Shown here: one piece after another, positions 23,155 through 33,666 of the stretch
Position numbering within the stretch: position 1 is the first letter of the stretch
How the letters are laid out: every line of letters begins with the position of its first letter
Assembly (NCBI GenBank): GCA_946894095.1
Contig: OX335656.1
Coordinates: forward strand, 6,711,001 to 6,775,000
DNA from: Incurvaria masculella
Lineage: Eukaryota; Arthropoda; Insecta; Lepidoptera; Incurvariidae
Direction: 5' to 3'
Length of the DNA: 64,000 nt
Program-made: the position numbers and the translations under genes
The notes under the pieces: generated by a model
The model's database searches: none
Told to the model about the DNA's origin: nothing
The model's input: only the letters and a program-made list of their open reading frames with translations

Positions 23155-23212
23155 TTGAAATGGATGGAAAACACGTACAATCTTTCATTGCCGCTTCAAA
23201 CACGCCATATGG
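23155..23212 (-). mobile_element. SINE body fragment
   Basis: CATTGAAATGGATGGAAAAC and the CATTGCCGCTTCAA core, reverse orientation, 58 bases only. Confidence 0.65.
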
Positions 23213-23278
23213 TAATGTAAAATGTAATGCTATATGTATAGATTTTTAATATAATTTGTGTAAACTTCAAGTGAAACT

Positions 23279-23350
23279 GCACTAAATTACCTCAAAACCG
23301 CTAGATCCGCAGATTCTATCAACCGGTAAAGAAGAATCCGCAAAGAAACT
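23279..23350 (+). repeat. Short dispersed repeat
   Basis: CCGCAGATTCTATCAACCGG and TAAAGAAGAATCCGCAAAGA match 9612-9680 inverted. It shares CACTAAAT and GGTAAAGAAGAA with the start of the Penelope-like remnant at 4388, in the same order. Confidence 0.45.
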
Positions 23351-23439
23351 TTATTGGTTTTCCATCCAGAGTATTGAAATACATACTTATATCTAAATTC
23401 TAATTGGCAGAACAGCTTAAAGGCAAAGAACAATAACAA

Positions 23440-23685
23440 AAGAAACAGCAAACCTCAGTGCAAATGAATTATAAATATAAATATGTACTCTATACAATGT
23501 AAGTTTAATAAGTATTCTACGATAAAAAAGCCGTCGTAAACTTAATAACTTTTCGGGTGTATAAATGTTTAATATGTAAAATGTTTTTGACAATTACATT
23601 GTCCATTTTTGTGTATTATTTGTGAATAAGCTGTAAGTTTTCCAATAAATAAAAAAATAAATAAATAAATAAAGCCCTCATCAAG
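23440..23685 (+). mobile_element. LINE 3' tail
   Basis: Ends TAAGCTGTAAGTTTTCCAAT followed by AATAAATAAAAAAATAAATA repeats, a poly(A)-signal plus tetranucleotide tail like those I know at lepidopteran non-LTR retrotransposon ends. No coding part remains. Confidence 0.5.
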
Positions 23686-24374
23686 TTCGATACGAATGTA
23701 GTGTATCAAGTCAATATATCGTCAGTATACTGATAAAACCCTTTAAGTGTACAAATGAGAGTTTCGAGATAAATGGGCATGAAAGTTTAATAGCTCACAA
23801 TGCTTGGTCTAATTGTCCATGTGTTTAAACAACCTAACTTTAACAATATATGGGCAATATGGGTTTTACGATAAGAAAGAGCTTGGAAAATTAAGTACAA
23901 CTGCATTATAAACGCATTTTACTAAAACATGTCAATCAGCTGGTTTTACCAGTATACCGACGATATTATATATTGTTGAATTCATCGATGTCTATAGACT
24001 CTTGATGTAATCGTTGAATATCGGCAGTCACTTCTAAATACTACAAAAACGAGAAAATAACCTCTCGTTGACTACAAATCATAATGGATCAAGGAAGTCT
24101 CCACGCCACCCTTTTTGCCCGTTTGCGGCGATGCACGCCACCGCCACCAGCGCCGCCCGTGCAGCCGCGGTCTCGAGTTGCAACTTTGACCATTAGTCAC
24201 ATAACGAGCGGCGATACTGTGGAGACGTGCCCGCGGAGCCGACGTGCCGTGTATGAACAGACCCGCCTCAGTGACGTGCCGAGCCGTTCGCATTTACAGC
24301 TAACGGACCACAAATTAAAGATTTTACATCGCTGTATGTACAACTACGTACTAGCCTAACAGTTGGTAGTCCAT
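23686..24374. other. AT-rich DNA then GC-rich islet
   Basis: The islet at about 24100-24300 is GC-rich (CACCGCCACCAGCGCCGCCC), with frames open on both strands. No homology recognised. Confidence 0.4.
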
Positions 24375-24462
24375 ATGTCCATCGCCAGTATCTGCATCGC
24401 CACCATCTGCCTCGCCAATATCTGCATCGCCAACACATGCCTCGCCAATATCTGCATCGCCA
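24375..24462 (+). repeat. 15-bp tandem repeat, ~5.5 units
   Basis: Units of CATCGCCAATATCTG or close variants (CATCGCCAGTATCTG, CCTCGCCAATATCTG, CATCGCCAACACATG). The period is a multiple of three, so a plus frame stays open. I see no reason to call it coding. Confidence 0.85.
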
Positions 24463-24550
24463 GCGACGGAGCTGCGGCCGGACCGCAAATCCGTCGCCAA
24501 AAACTGGAGGCGCAGATGCGTCGCCAAAGTTGGTATTGTGATATGTAAAT

Positions 24551-24735
24551 TAGGTTGGGTTAGGTTAGGTTAGGTTAGGTTAGGTTAGGTTAGGTTAGGT
24601 TTAATTAGGTTAGGTTATTTTATTTAGGTAAGGTTAAGTTATGTTAGGTAAGGTTAGGTTAGATTAGGTTAGGTTAGGTGTGGTTGGGTTTGGTTTGGTT
24701 AGGTTAGGTTAAGTTAGGTTTGATTAGGTTAGGTT
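24551..24735 (+). repeat. Interstitial telomere-type (TTAGG)n tract
   Basis: From about 24559 to 24600 there are roughly eight perfect tandem TTAGG units. They continue as degenerate units (TTAAGG, TTGGG, TTTGG) to 24735. TTAGG is the canonical insect telomere repeat. The G-rich strand runs 5' to 3' on the plus strand. Confidence 0.9.
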
Positions 24736-24796
24736 AAATGTCCCGACCCGCCATACGCCTTCGCACCCCCACGCATAGTGGCGTCGGATCGGACGC

Positions 24797-24870
24797 AACT
24801 GCGGCCGGACCGCAGATTCGTCGTCGGAGATGGAGATATTGGCGATGCACATATCGGCGATGAAGCATAA
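24797..24870 (-). repeat. Mirror of the left flank of the TTAGG tract
   Basis: ACTGCGGCCGGACCGCAGAT repeats the block GCTGCGGCCGGACCGCAAAT at 24470 in direct orientation. Next, GATATTGGCGATGCACATAT, CGGCGATGA is the reverse complement of the 15-bp units. The tract is thus framed by the same 15-bp repeat in opposite orientations. Confidence 0.75.
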
Positions 24871-25517
24871 CTCTGCTGACCCGCTAGTCGGACTTCTCAC
24901 CTGAATTCGCGTTAACTGAACTTCGAAGTTACGTAAAAATGTCAACCCCATACAAGTTTTACTACTTATTCTGTGATTTCACTTCTCCAACCAGTTAAAA
25001 TCTAACTCGGACTACCAAATGTGTATGAAAACGTGGAGTCGGCGTAAACGGCAAAAAGCCAGTCGATAGGTTTGGCGTAGACGCCAATTTAGGTGTCAAG
25101 TCGGACTTGGGGCCCTGGTAGGTACAATTCGAGTATGCTAGATAATCTGCCAGGAATTGTAATGTATTGTATTTGTATTCGTCAAATTGGCAGAAAAGCT
25201 ACACTCAGATAGGTCATATTTTCTTATTTTAAGGCATAATTATCATTTGCAACAATAAACAGAACAACAATAAACATGCATACATCTTACAATTTCTGAC
25301 ATTTACCAAACTTCTGTCAAACTTACTTAATTATTAAAACTAAGCTAAATATGTCAACATAATTATTAGTCAAAGGTTTTATGATACTGGATTATCATGG
25401 TCATTTAAAAAATTATAATTATAAATATTATACATCTGTGTCATACATTGTCTCGTAATAATACGTGGACCGTTGCGTAACTAATATCGAATTCCACCAA
25501 ATATTCGTCATTATTGG
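24871..25517. other. AT-rich DNA
   Basis: Single-copy. Nothing recognised. Confidence 0.45.
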
Positions 25518-25790
25518 TTACTAGCTGAGGTACCCCGCTCCGATCGGGTCAATGTCCTTTTGCTGTGATGTTGGGCTGAATTTCCTGAATAATATATAAG
25601 TTCCCCATAGAAACTTTCATATTCTTTTTTACGCCCTTCGAGTTAACCCGCCCCCAGAAGGTAGCGTTCTCCATGATCCAGACAATCTCTATACCGAAAT
25701 TCGTCAAAGTTGGTTGAGCGGTGTCGGCGTGAAACCGCAACAGACAGAGTTTCTTTCGAATTTATAACAGTAATATGGAAGTAAGCATGT
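25518..25790 (-). repeat. AGCTA repeat, full copy
   Basis: On the minus strand it runs ATTATAAATTCGAAAGAAAC, TCTGTCTGTTGCGGTTTCAC, through ACCGCTCAACCA and a middle with CGAAGGGCGT, to CATTGACCCGATCGGAGCGG, GGTACCTCAGCTAGTA. A common lepidopteran dispersed repeat: a tract starting near ATTATAAA and ending in GGTACC-CAGCTA. Noncoding here. Confidence 0.75.
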
Positions 25791-25846
25791 GGTTATTATA
25801 TTGTGGCTGTGATCTGTGTTAGAAAAACGTTGCATAATAACACTAG

Positions 25847-25925
25847 CTGAGGTTCCCGGCTACACTCCTGTACGTTTCAATTTGAATATTTACCCAAGCG
25901 GAGCCTGGTCAAATGTTATCAGAAA
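25847..25925 (-). repeat. AGCTA repeat, 3' end only
   Basis: CACTAGCTGAGGTTCCCGGC is the reverse strand of the family's end. AAGCGGAGCCTGG follows inverted about 40 bases on, giving end-to-end symmetry like that at 34905 and 45785. Confidence 0.55.
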
Positions 25926-26923
25926 AAAAATCAGGCTTATTATTTAAACAGTAAGAGTTATGAATGAATTAAACAATATTGAGATCTGCTCGTAGACGAA
26001 CATTTGGGATTCTACGTTTTTTATGTGAGAAATTAAAAAAGGATTTGTGAAAAAAATTGGTGGCACCTGCCCACTAAGAACTATTGTGGGACCCTTTAAT
26101 TAATAAAAAAAGAAAAATATTATTTTCACATTTTAAAATATACGTTGGATTTTTTTTATAATTCATACACGGACAAACGTGTACTTGTGACATACATTGT
26201 GACAGGTACCCGAAAATTTGCAGAAGGTACAAGTACAGTACAAGAACCCGGTTTGGAAACAAACACGCGATACAAATAAATATCTATATACAATATATTA
26301 ATAATAAAAAAAATCTATAACGCTAAAAGTGTTAAATGCTAGTACACGAAAACAGGTTGTCACTCGCAGCCAAACCTCCGGGTTTCGCGAGTACATTATA
26401 CTATAGAAAATTGTTAAAAAGTGTGTATGAAATAAATGCCATATTGTGGCACTGAAACTGAGACTGAAATGAAATAGGTCTTGCAAACATTACTTGAATG
26501 ATCAAATCCCAGATCGTTAGACCAAATCCGACGTCGTTCAAACATTCTAAGGAACTAAGACGATAACAACATTTTGTTACTTTTATTTCAGGCCGTGGGA
26601 GTTGTTTCACTGAAACTTTTTCAATCTTCGGTCAATTTGGGCTAATGTTCGAACGGCGGACCCCGAGAACAAATCAATTTGCGTAGATAAACACTAACAT
26701 GCCCCTACGTATACAATTTTATTTAGTATTCCAAGATCATGTTTATATTATTATTTCAATGCTGCATTGTATTTTGTAATGTTTGTTTGGTTTTAAGAAT
26801 AATTTACTTGTTCTGTAGAAATGTTAAAAGTTGAATTTGTTATATATGTTATTTTGTTTTCGTGATTCGTTCGAATAGGTTAAAAGCATAAACTATTAAA
26901 AATGCTCCTTTCTATTCTGACAA
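25926..26923. other. AT-rich DNA
   Basis: AT-rich single-copy DNA. Open frames of 62-69 codons are low complexity. Nothing recognised. Confidence 0.45.
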
Positions 26924-26994
26924 CAAATATGGGCGTGATCTTCTTTCCCCTTTTGTATGGGGAGATGAGCGGGTTGGGCCACCTTAAGGGCCTT
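26924..26994 (+). mobile_element. TTAA557 element, right-end fragment
   Basis: GACAACAAATATGGGCGTGA, TCTTTCCCC, then GGGGAGATGAGCGGGTTGGG, CCACCTTAA: the last ~70 bases of the family (complete at 42739-43295). The terminal TTAA runs directly into a TTTCACC MITE. Confidence 0.8.
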
Positions 26995-27095
26995 TCTTAG
27001 CAACTTGCAAACAATACCAGCTTAAGATAATCAGCACTTTAGTAAGGTCCTTTAAGTGTCGAAAAAATCAGCACTTGGTGAAAACCATGCTTAGT
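26985..27095 (-). mobile_element. TTTCACC MITE, left-truncated
   Basis: TTAAGGGCCTTTCTTAGCAA, then AGATAATCAGCACTTTAGTA, and an intact end CAGCACTTGGTGAAAACCAT. It begins inside the TTAA of the neighbouring element, so one inserted at or recombined with the other. Confidence 0.75.
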
Positions 27096-28065
27096 ACGGA
27101 GTACCCAGCTTCTATTAAAATATTAATTACCGATTAAACACGTCACTTCTTGTGAACTTTAATTTGACGTCAAGCATTTATTAAAAGTTACATGTTAAAT
27201 GGGTGGTTTATTTTTAAACGAGCTGTTGTGCACTCCGCACTTATTATTTATCTTTTAATTGAGTCGACGTACAAGCATCGCTTGTAATAAATGTATCAAT
27301 TGCTAACTTTGTCGTGCTACCCTTTATCAGGTTAAGATTTCAGGAACCAGCTAAATTCGTTATACCTGCCCTTAACCACTCTTACGGGATAGTCAAGTTC
27401 ATCCAAAAATAACTGAGACGACACTACCACCCTCCCCCCTACCATCACGCGGAGGAGACGCGCGACGGGGCGGCAGAGGCGGCGAAGGCGGGTTAGCAGA
27501 ACACCGTCTCCTAATACGATGCGAGTGATTTATGTGAATATATTTCGTTAGAATCCGCAATGGAAATTCCACTAATGCCTTCGATTGATTAATTGTAGTT
27601 TTTCCGGCTTTCAGAGCATCTCCGAAGCTAACAATGCGAGATCGATGTGTTTGTTAAACCGTACGTGGGTTATCAGGGTTACATTAGGAGAAATACACCA
27701 AGTTAAGCTTTTAGAATAATGAAAATAGCATCAATCTGGCACGACGTATATAAGAAGTAACTAAGTAGGTAAATAATAATTAATAATAATTCGCTTTGCT
27801 CTTTTAAGAATCTCTCATTTGCATATTGCTGAAGTATTTGCAGACAAGAATGTGTAGTCCAGTGGGAAAGTTCATATTTTAAATTGTTATAAAATAACAA
27901 CTGAATCGATTATTTACATAAAATTATTTACGAATTCGGCGGGTCAAACTTTTTGTACATGCTTTCGTCCAAATGTTTTCCGCCCATTCGAACATACTGT
28001 TCTAAACATGCGCGCAAGCTTACGAACACTCGCATACTTGCGGCGGATATATTCTTTTAACGCTT
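27096..28065. other. Single-copy DNA, GC-rich islet
   Basis: The islet at about 27425-27520 (GGGGCGGCAGAGGCGGCGAA) stands out. A word like the CACGAA MITE interior (AAACACGTCACTTCTTGTGA) lies near 27137. The rest is AT-rich. Confidence 0.4.
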
Positions 28066-28320
28066 CTAATGTCCGTGATTTATTCGAGTAGACTTATGAT
28101 TATAAACAACCTCACAAATATGAACTAATTTCACGGTACTTTTTATCCACTTTTTTAACAGATTCAATACTCGGGGCGTCTCTTGGTCGGCGAATATTGT
28201 AGTGCAACGAAATTTCCAAAGCGTGGCAGCTTGATTACTAAACCCGAACGCACGTTGCGCGCATCGTTCGGGATCTCGAGTCTCCTCGGGTCTCCTCGGT
28301 GGAAACAAGCCTAATGGCAT
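28066..28320 (-). pseudogene. Possible LINE ORF2 C-terminal tail
   Basis: The minus frame includes RAFGFSNQAATLWKFRC and then LNLLKKWIKS. The pattern FGFxxQAATLWN followed by a KKxxK helix is what I know from the last residues of many non-LTR reverse transcriptases. The usual WNxLP is changed to WKFR. It is adjacent to and divergent from the plus-strand LINE at 28299. Confidence 0.35.
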
Positions 28321-28796
28321 ATTATGGTTACGTATACTCCCATTTGAAATATGGAATAATTTTTTGGGGAAATTCTGTGGATGTCCAGAAGATATTTGTT
28401 ATTCAAAAACGGTGTTTACGAACAATTTTCAGTATTAAACATTTAGATAGCTGTCGAAACATTTTTAAAGAAAAACTATTGTTAACACTAACTTCAATTT
28501 ACATTTTAGAGCTGTGCTGTTTTGTTAAACAATATCCATGTTATTTTAATGTAGTCAAAGATGTCACTAAATGCAATACACGGCAGAATACAGCTGGAAA
28601 TCTATATAAATTGCCCATGCGTACCACGTTGGTAGCAAAAAGTACAACTCAGTCCGCTATTTCAATTTATAATAAATTATCGGAAGATTTAAAAGAAATT
28701 GAAAACGTAAAAAAATTTAAAAACAAACTCAAGCAATGGCTTTTGACAAAAATGTATTATAATATAGAGGAATTTATAAAAGAAAAGAAGGGTTAA
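28299..28796 (+). pseudogene. Non-LTR reverse transcriptase, C-terminal part
   Basis: The frame reads YYGYVYSHLKYGIIFWGNS, then IQKRCLRTIFSIKHLDSCRN, LLTLTSIYILELCCFV, and a basic helical end (KKFKNKLKQWL). The order SxLxYGIIxWGNS, IQKRxLRxI, LLTLxxIYIxE is typical of the post-catalytic region of Jockey/CR1-like LINE ORF2. The YxDD catalytic part is absent, so this is a 5'-truncated dead copy with an intact 166-codon tail ending in a normal stop. Confidence 0.8.
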
Positions 28797-29250
28797 GATA
28801 TTGAGATTTTTTTTTTTTATCTAAATTGTACAGTCAACCAAAGGTTAAAGGATACACTTCCGGTTAAACGTAAAAATTAATGGTGTTTAAATACAACCTC
28901 TGATTCAATTTTGTTAGGGTTTTCTTTACTCAGTAGCTAGTAGACATCCTCAACTATGTTTGAATCTTTACTCAACACTATAATTGTTTCCAAAAGTCAA
29001 AGCATTTCGACTGTTCATCTTTTCATTCAACCGGATGTGTATCCTAAACTCTTTGTTCGACTGTACTGTCACTGTTTACTTTCGTGTTTCAATGTAACTT
29101 TATATATTGTTTTTCTCAAATATTGCCACACCTATGTCTAGGTAGCATTTTTAAAACAGAGTTAGTCACTGTACCATTATGTTCTTGCTGTACACTGCAC
29201 TAAAATGTTTACGCAATAAAATATTTTGAATTTGAATTTGAATTTGATCA
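28797..29250 (+). mobile_element. 3' UTR and tail of the same LINE
   Basis: AT-rich noncoding sequence follows the stop, with AATAAAATATTTTG at 29214 and three tandem GAATTT units at the end. This tandem hexamer is a usual 3' terminus for this LINE type. Full retained element about 28299-29250. Confidence 0.75.
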
Positions 29251-30400
29251 TTCCGTGCTTTGCCGCGTCAACCGTTGGCGCGCAATTCTAATTTTAAATT
29301 TGAACTTTCTCGCTTGACACACTGTATTATTCCGCTGCCAGCGTAAGCAAATCTGTGGATTTTTGGCCTACAACCATTGACTTATATATTACTTCGCCTA
29401 CAACAAAAACTTCAAATCTGACGTTCGTCTCATGAGTATTTTGTACATTTTGTAATGAAGCGACACAACTCATGCCAACGTTGCTGGCGGCTTTTATTGG
29501 GCTTCGTTTAAATGCACGGTTTTCCTTGTCCAACGAAAACTCTGTGTTATTTTCTCATCGAGAAAAGAAACACGCCAATGGCGAAACTCAGCGGCAGTGT
29601 AGCCACTCTTTAGTGATACACATACACTGACGGCAGCGTCGGTCCGTTTGCTTACAATTCGCACACTCAAACATAAAAAAAAAATTACACATATTATAGC
29701 GACATCTTTGTGACCGAAAAACTAAGAAGGCTTTGTTTTCGTCATTTGTCGTTGACGATGCTCAGTGCTGACTATGCATCGTTTTTGAAGTCACAATAGC
29801 CATGTCATGTCAACCAAATTATTTTGCTTTATCTTTCTACGTAGATATTGGACTATTCTTAAACGTCTGCTTACATAAATATATAAAAACTTCATAGTTC
29901 TGACGCTTCGCTATATGAGGTCTCATCAAAATAAGACCCTATAATTTAAGGGTTGAATCAGTAACGGAAATAGAACAACATTTGCAAACAAATTAGGCAT
30001 CTATTTGTAACAATTTTCAAGAAAATAATAATGAATATTGGTAAGGTTTACAAGGCTTTCCTGTTTTTATCCGCAAGAACGTATTCTATTAACATCCAAA
30101 AACAATCTCAGCAAAAGTTGATCTACTTCAGATACTGAATCCACTTTAAGGTGAATCGAAACGCTCGGTGTATCTTTAACAAAATGTAAATGGCGTCATT
30201 ATCTGAAAGTTAAAAAATATTTTTTGTAGCCCTACGCATCAATCTTATTGGAAAAATCCACATTTGGCGGAATTATCACACACAGACGATTCCATAAATG
30301 TAATATTATTACCACAACAATGCAAAGTAACAAATGAATGGTACAAATATTTCAGCGGCGTTCACCATTACTTTTTCTAAATATTTTCACCATATTTTTA
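29251..30400. other. Single-copy DNA
   Basis: Moderate GC near 29250-29640, then AT-rich. No family member or gene recognised. Confidence 0.4.
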
Positions 30401-30572
30401 AGGTTCCGTACCCAAAGAGTGTCAACGGAACCCTATTACTAAGCTTCTGCTGTTCGTCCGTCCGTCCGTCCAAAATTTAAGAGGGGCCAAATCAAAAATG
30501 TTTTTTTGTGTTAAATCTTGTACGATGGTACGGAAGCCCTACGTGCCTGACTCTCACTTGGCCGGTTATTTT
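30401..30572 (+). mobile_element. Hairpin-ended element, internally deleted
   Basis: Keeps AGGTTCCGTACCCAAAGAGT, the GTCCGTCCGTCC run, TGTTAAATCTTGTACGATGG and CTCACTTGGCCGGTT. The middle ~110 bases are missing and the 3' hairpin is damaged. Confidence 0.75.
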
Positions 30573-30854
30573 AAGGTTTAACGGAAGTGTTTTGGCATAT
30601 TAATATATATAACATTTCACAGAATATAATATACGTTAGGATTCCGCAAATTGTATTTATTTTTAAATTAAGTAGATGCGTAAACCTACAAATAATTATT
30701 TTATAACTTTTCAGATAATGGCGCCATCTACAGTTGAATATGGGAATATGGGAACCATTTTTCATAACTGTTGGATAGCCAAGCAAACGGGTAATAGAGG
30801 GGCGATTGCTCGGCTCAGAAAGTAGATAGACGCTATCAGAATAGGAACGTTCAT

Positions 30855-30959
30855 CAGCAGGCCTATTCCTGGAATTCCGTATTCAGGAATCAGGAATAAA
30901 CGGTAATCCGGACTCAGGATCCCTGATTCCTGATTACGGAATTCCACAAATAGGCCTGC
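30855..30959. mobile_element. CAGCAG foldback, short form
   Basis: CAGCAGGCCTATTCCTGGAA, TTCCGTATTCAGGAATCAGG on the left is mirrored by CCTGATTCCTGATTACGGAA, TTCC and TAGGCCTG on the right. Only the terminal repeats remain, with the ~130-base centre gone. Confidence 0.85.
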
Positions 30960-31204
30960 GGGTGCTGCGACAGTTCCGCAAGTTGTACCGGTATAGATGT
31001 CGCCACATGCGCACGGCTCGGCGCAGTGCCGCGCCGCTATGTCGCGAAGGCTCGGCCAGTGATGGATGTTAGTGACGCGTTATCTCGCACCCCACGCCCC
31101 GGGCCCGCTGCGGGATACATACGATGTTTTGATAGAGCGCCTGTCGGTAACCTTGGCTACATGGAAATAGAGTTATTCCCATAGTTCCACTAAAGATTCC
31201 TTAC
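30960..31204. other. GC-rich single-copy islet
   Basis: GC-rich (CGGCGCAGTGCCGCGCCGCT) up to about 31130. No frame of note. Regulatory or simply compositional; not resolvable here. Confidence 0.4.
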
Positions 31205-31399
31205 TTACTTACTGGGTGGTAGGGTTAATCCGGCCCGGGTTGGAACCATCGCATTGAATGAACGATTGTCCAAGCAGCAGTGAAAGTTGTCCGTGAAAGG
31301 AAGGTCCTGGCATGGTGCCTAGTTCCTATGTGGGATGTTAGGCTAATATCTGACGGTCAACTTGGTATTAGCCACCCCTGTCCAGTTACATAAAAAAAA
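31205..31399 (+). mobile_element. SINE, head missing
   Basis: Starts in ACTGGGTGGTAGGGTTAATC, runs through GGAACCATCGCATTGAATGA, lacks the CATCCAGTTCAATG segment, and resumes at GGAAGGTCCTGGCATGGTGC. It ends TCCAGTTACATAAAAAAAAC. The GGCTAATATCTGACGGTC end is of the 5S-headed subfamily type. Confidence 0.8.
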
Positions 31400-31575
31400 C
31401 AAATTGAAAGAGGTTCGTTTCTCTGCAAGGCGCAGATAAGGTATTTCGTGGATTACTGTTTGCATATCTCGGACGGCTCAGCTAAGTAACTGCTTGGCTC
31501 CCAGGACTCTATACAGCCTCACGCCGTGCGTCTCGACGCCCAGTCCGAGATATGGGGTGCAGGGTCTATCTCTGT

Positions 31576-31941
31576 TTTTAACCGACTTCAAAAAAAGGAG
31601 GAGGTTATCAATTCGTCTGTATGTTTTTTTTTTGTTTTTTTTTTAATGTTTGTTACCTCATAACTTTTGCCTGGGTGAACCGATTTGGATGATTATTTTT
31701 TTAAATGAAAGCTAGTGCTTCCCAAGTGGTTTGTTTAATTTGGTTAAGTTCTGACAATGATATCCATTAGAAAATCATAAAAGTCTTAAATTTGTATTTA
31801 AGATTTGCGCGACAAAGGGACGAATAACTCAATATAACGCCAACCGATTTCGGTGATTCTTTTTTTATTGAAAAGGACGTGTACAAATTAGTAAGTGTAC
31901 TTCAGATTCACTAAAAATAAAGAAATTAAAAAAAATAAAAA
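31576..31941 (+). repeat. GACTTC repeat, left part
   Basis: Starts TTTTTAACCGACTTCAAAAA, AAGGAGGAGGTTATCAATTC, followed by T-runs and CTCATAACTTTTGCCTGG. A widespread lepidopteran repeat as far as I know. It continues into the palindrome at 31942. Confidence 0.7.
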
Positions 31942-32164
31942 AACCGACTTCAAAGAAAAAGCACTAAAAAGTAAAAAATCATTGCCATTTTTGTAGTTAC
32001 GATTTTTGTTATTTTTTGAGTCGGTGTCAGACAAGGTAGCCAAGGTTCTCTTGATTTGCGCACCGCGTGCCCGGCTGACGCCGACTCAAAAAATAACAAA
32101 AATCGTAACTACAAAAATGGCAATTATTTTTTACGTTTTAGTGCTTTTTCTTTGAAGTCGGTTA
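31942..32164. repeat. Large palindrome ending the GACTTC repeat
   Basis: The left arm (31942-32030) begins AACCGACTTCAAAGAAAAAG and ends TTTTTTGAGTCGGTGTCAG. The right arm (32074-32164) is its reverse complement with only a few mismatches. The 43-base centre is GC-rich. Young, given the near identity. Confidence 0.85.
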
Positions 32165-32169
32165 TATGT

Positions 32170-32425
32170 GTTGTTAATTTTTTTTTATATCATCTGCACC
32201 ATGGAGAATGTTCGTCAGAGATGCATAGCGATGGCCGTCCTTCCCCTTTTTATAATCGCTCAACGCATAACAGGCAGGGAATTAATAGGTACCAACCGAT
32301 CCTTTACATTCTTTTTCAGTAGGGTCAGTAGATTATGGAATGGTGTCCTTACCAAAGTATTTCCCCCAAAGTCTGGGGGTCACAATCTGGGGTTTTTCAA
32401 TCACGGTGTGAAGCCCCGTGAAAAT
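32170..32425 (+). pseudogene. LINE ORF2 C-terminus, frameshifted
   Basis: One plus frame gives FFLYHLHHGECSSEMH and SPFYNRSTHNRQG. A second frame then gives SFTFFFSRVSRLWNGV, VFPPKSGGHNLGFF. Together they have the order FYxxHHGECSxE, FxxRxTRxxxG, F-RxxRLWNxLPxxVFP, NLGxFK known from R1/Jockey-type LINE tails, so a frame change lies between (near 32300). A different LINE from the one at 28299. Confidence 0.65.
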
Positions 32426-33666
32426 TCGAAAGCTCGAAGCAAATGGGTGTCGGCGGGTATTAGATTAGGCCATGTGTCGCGCTTAACAAACAATATATAT
32501 ATTTGTTGCTTATACTCTGTCAATCTCAATCGCAGTGTGCCTTTTTACATATAATCCGTTTAATTAAAATTACTAAAATTTTAATAATTTGTTATTCATG
32601 TTACTAAAATGTTTTCGGATGAAAATGTTCTGATTATGGAATAAAACATTATAATAATGTGTAACAACAGTGAAAATCTAAATAAACATACTCGTTATTG
32701 TTGTATTTGGATTCAGACCAGTAAAGCACGAAAACGGGAGATTATAAAAACAATGTTTTAAGTGATTCTGTTTTATAATTGACCCCCAGTTGACCTACAG
32801 TGGAAGTCCTTCCGTCGGCTCGTCTCGCCCGAGGCCCTGAATACTAAATTGATATGTTAAGCGCCTCTATCGTTATACAATTACAGTTTCCCCCCACCCG
32901 CTCTCCCCCCGTACCCCCCCCCCCTCCTGGTCCCCCCCGCCGCCCCCCCGCACCCGCCACATCGCGCTCAAATTGCCCCGGACGAAGATTGATGCGATAC
33001 ACTCATGATTTTCCATTAACAGATGTTTGAGAGATACTTGTTCAACGTTTGACAAGCGAATATTTAAGACTGTTAATGCTCTATTAGACGCCCTTATGAT
33101 AGCTGACAGAGCGGGTTGCACAAGGGTGTCTAGGAATTTGGTCTATAGCTTGTTTGATGTTTATGCTTTTTGAGTTATGGCTATAAGATTAATTGCTTGA
33201 ATTCTGACATTCTTAGCTGACTAAGGGCGGTTTGACCCGCTTAGTTAGCTTGTGACTAGCTACATATATATATGTAGATCATCAATCCATAGCTAAGTTT
33301 TAAACAACTAGCTAGCAGCAAGCTAAGTTGTTAACAATTTTAAAATATTACTAGAACGTAATTATATATATCATCTTTTTAAAGTTTAAAATGTCTTGCA
33401 ACTATTTAAAAAAATATAAATAATGAGGCTTCTCATTCGTCCTTATGGAACTGAATAAAATGATTTTTATGACACCATAAGATAATGTGTTTTAAAATAC
33501 CATCTATATCATGTATTTCCACAAGTGCCTACTTAATACTGCAATCGAATAAACCCAAACAACACTTAAATAATGTTTAAGTCTCTACCCAATGCTAGGT
33601 GGCGCTGAGGTGTACGTGAGTTTATCAGTAACAACTTAACTTATAAAGCTTTTCTTTACTATAACT
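32426..33666. other. Single-copy DNA
   Basis: AT-rich apart from the C-rich tract (listed). A short stretch at 32970-33120 beside the tract is balanced in composition, with an open minus frame of unclear meaning. A perfect 18-bp palindrome CTACATATATATATGTAG lies at 33260-33277. Confidence 0.4.
32885..32960 (-). repeat. C-rich tract, G-quadruplex candidate on minus strand
   Basis: The plus strand has repeated runs of 6-13 C separated by 1-6 bases (CCCCCCACCCGCTCTCCCCC, then further runs). The minus strand therefore has at least four long G-runs in close series, which suits G-quadruplex formation. Confidence 0.8.

Noticed and set aside
27130..27180. A third CACGAA MITE
   Set aside because: Shares only an AAACACGTCACTTCTTGTGA-like word; neither terminus is present.
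33411..33480. Another GACTTC repeat copy
   Set aside because: Only AATGAGGCTTCTCATTCGTC resembles the family; the defining ACCGACTTC start is absent.
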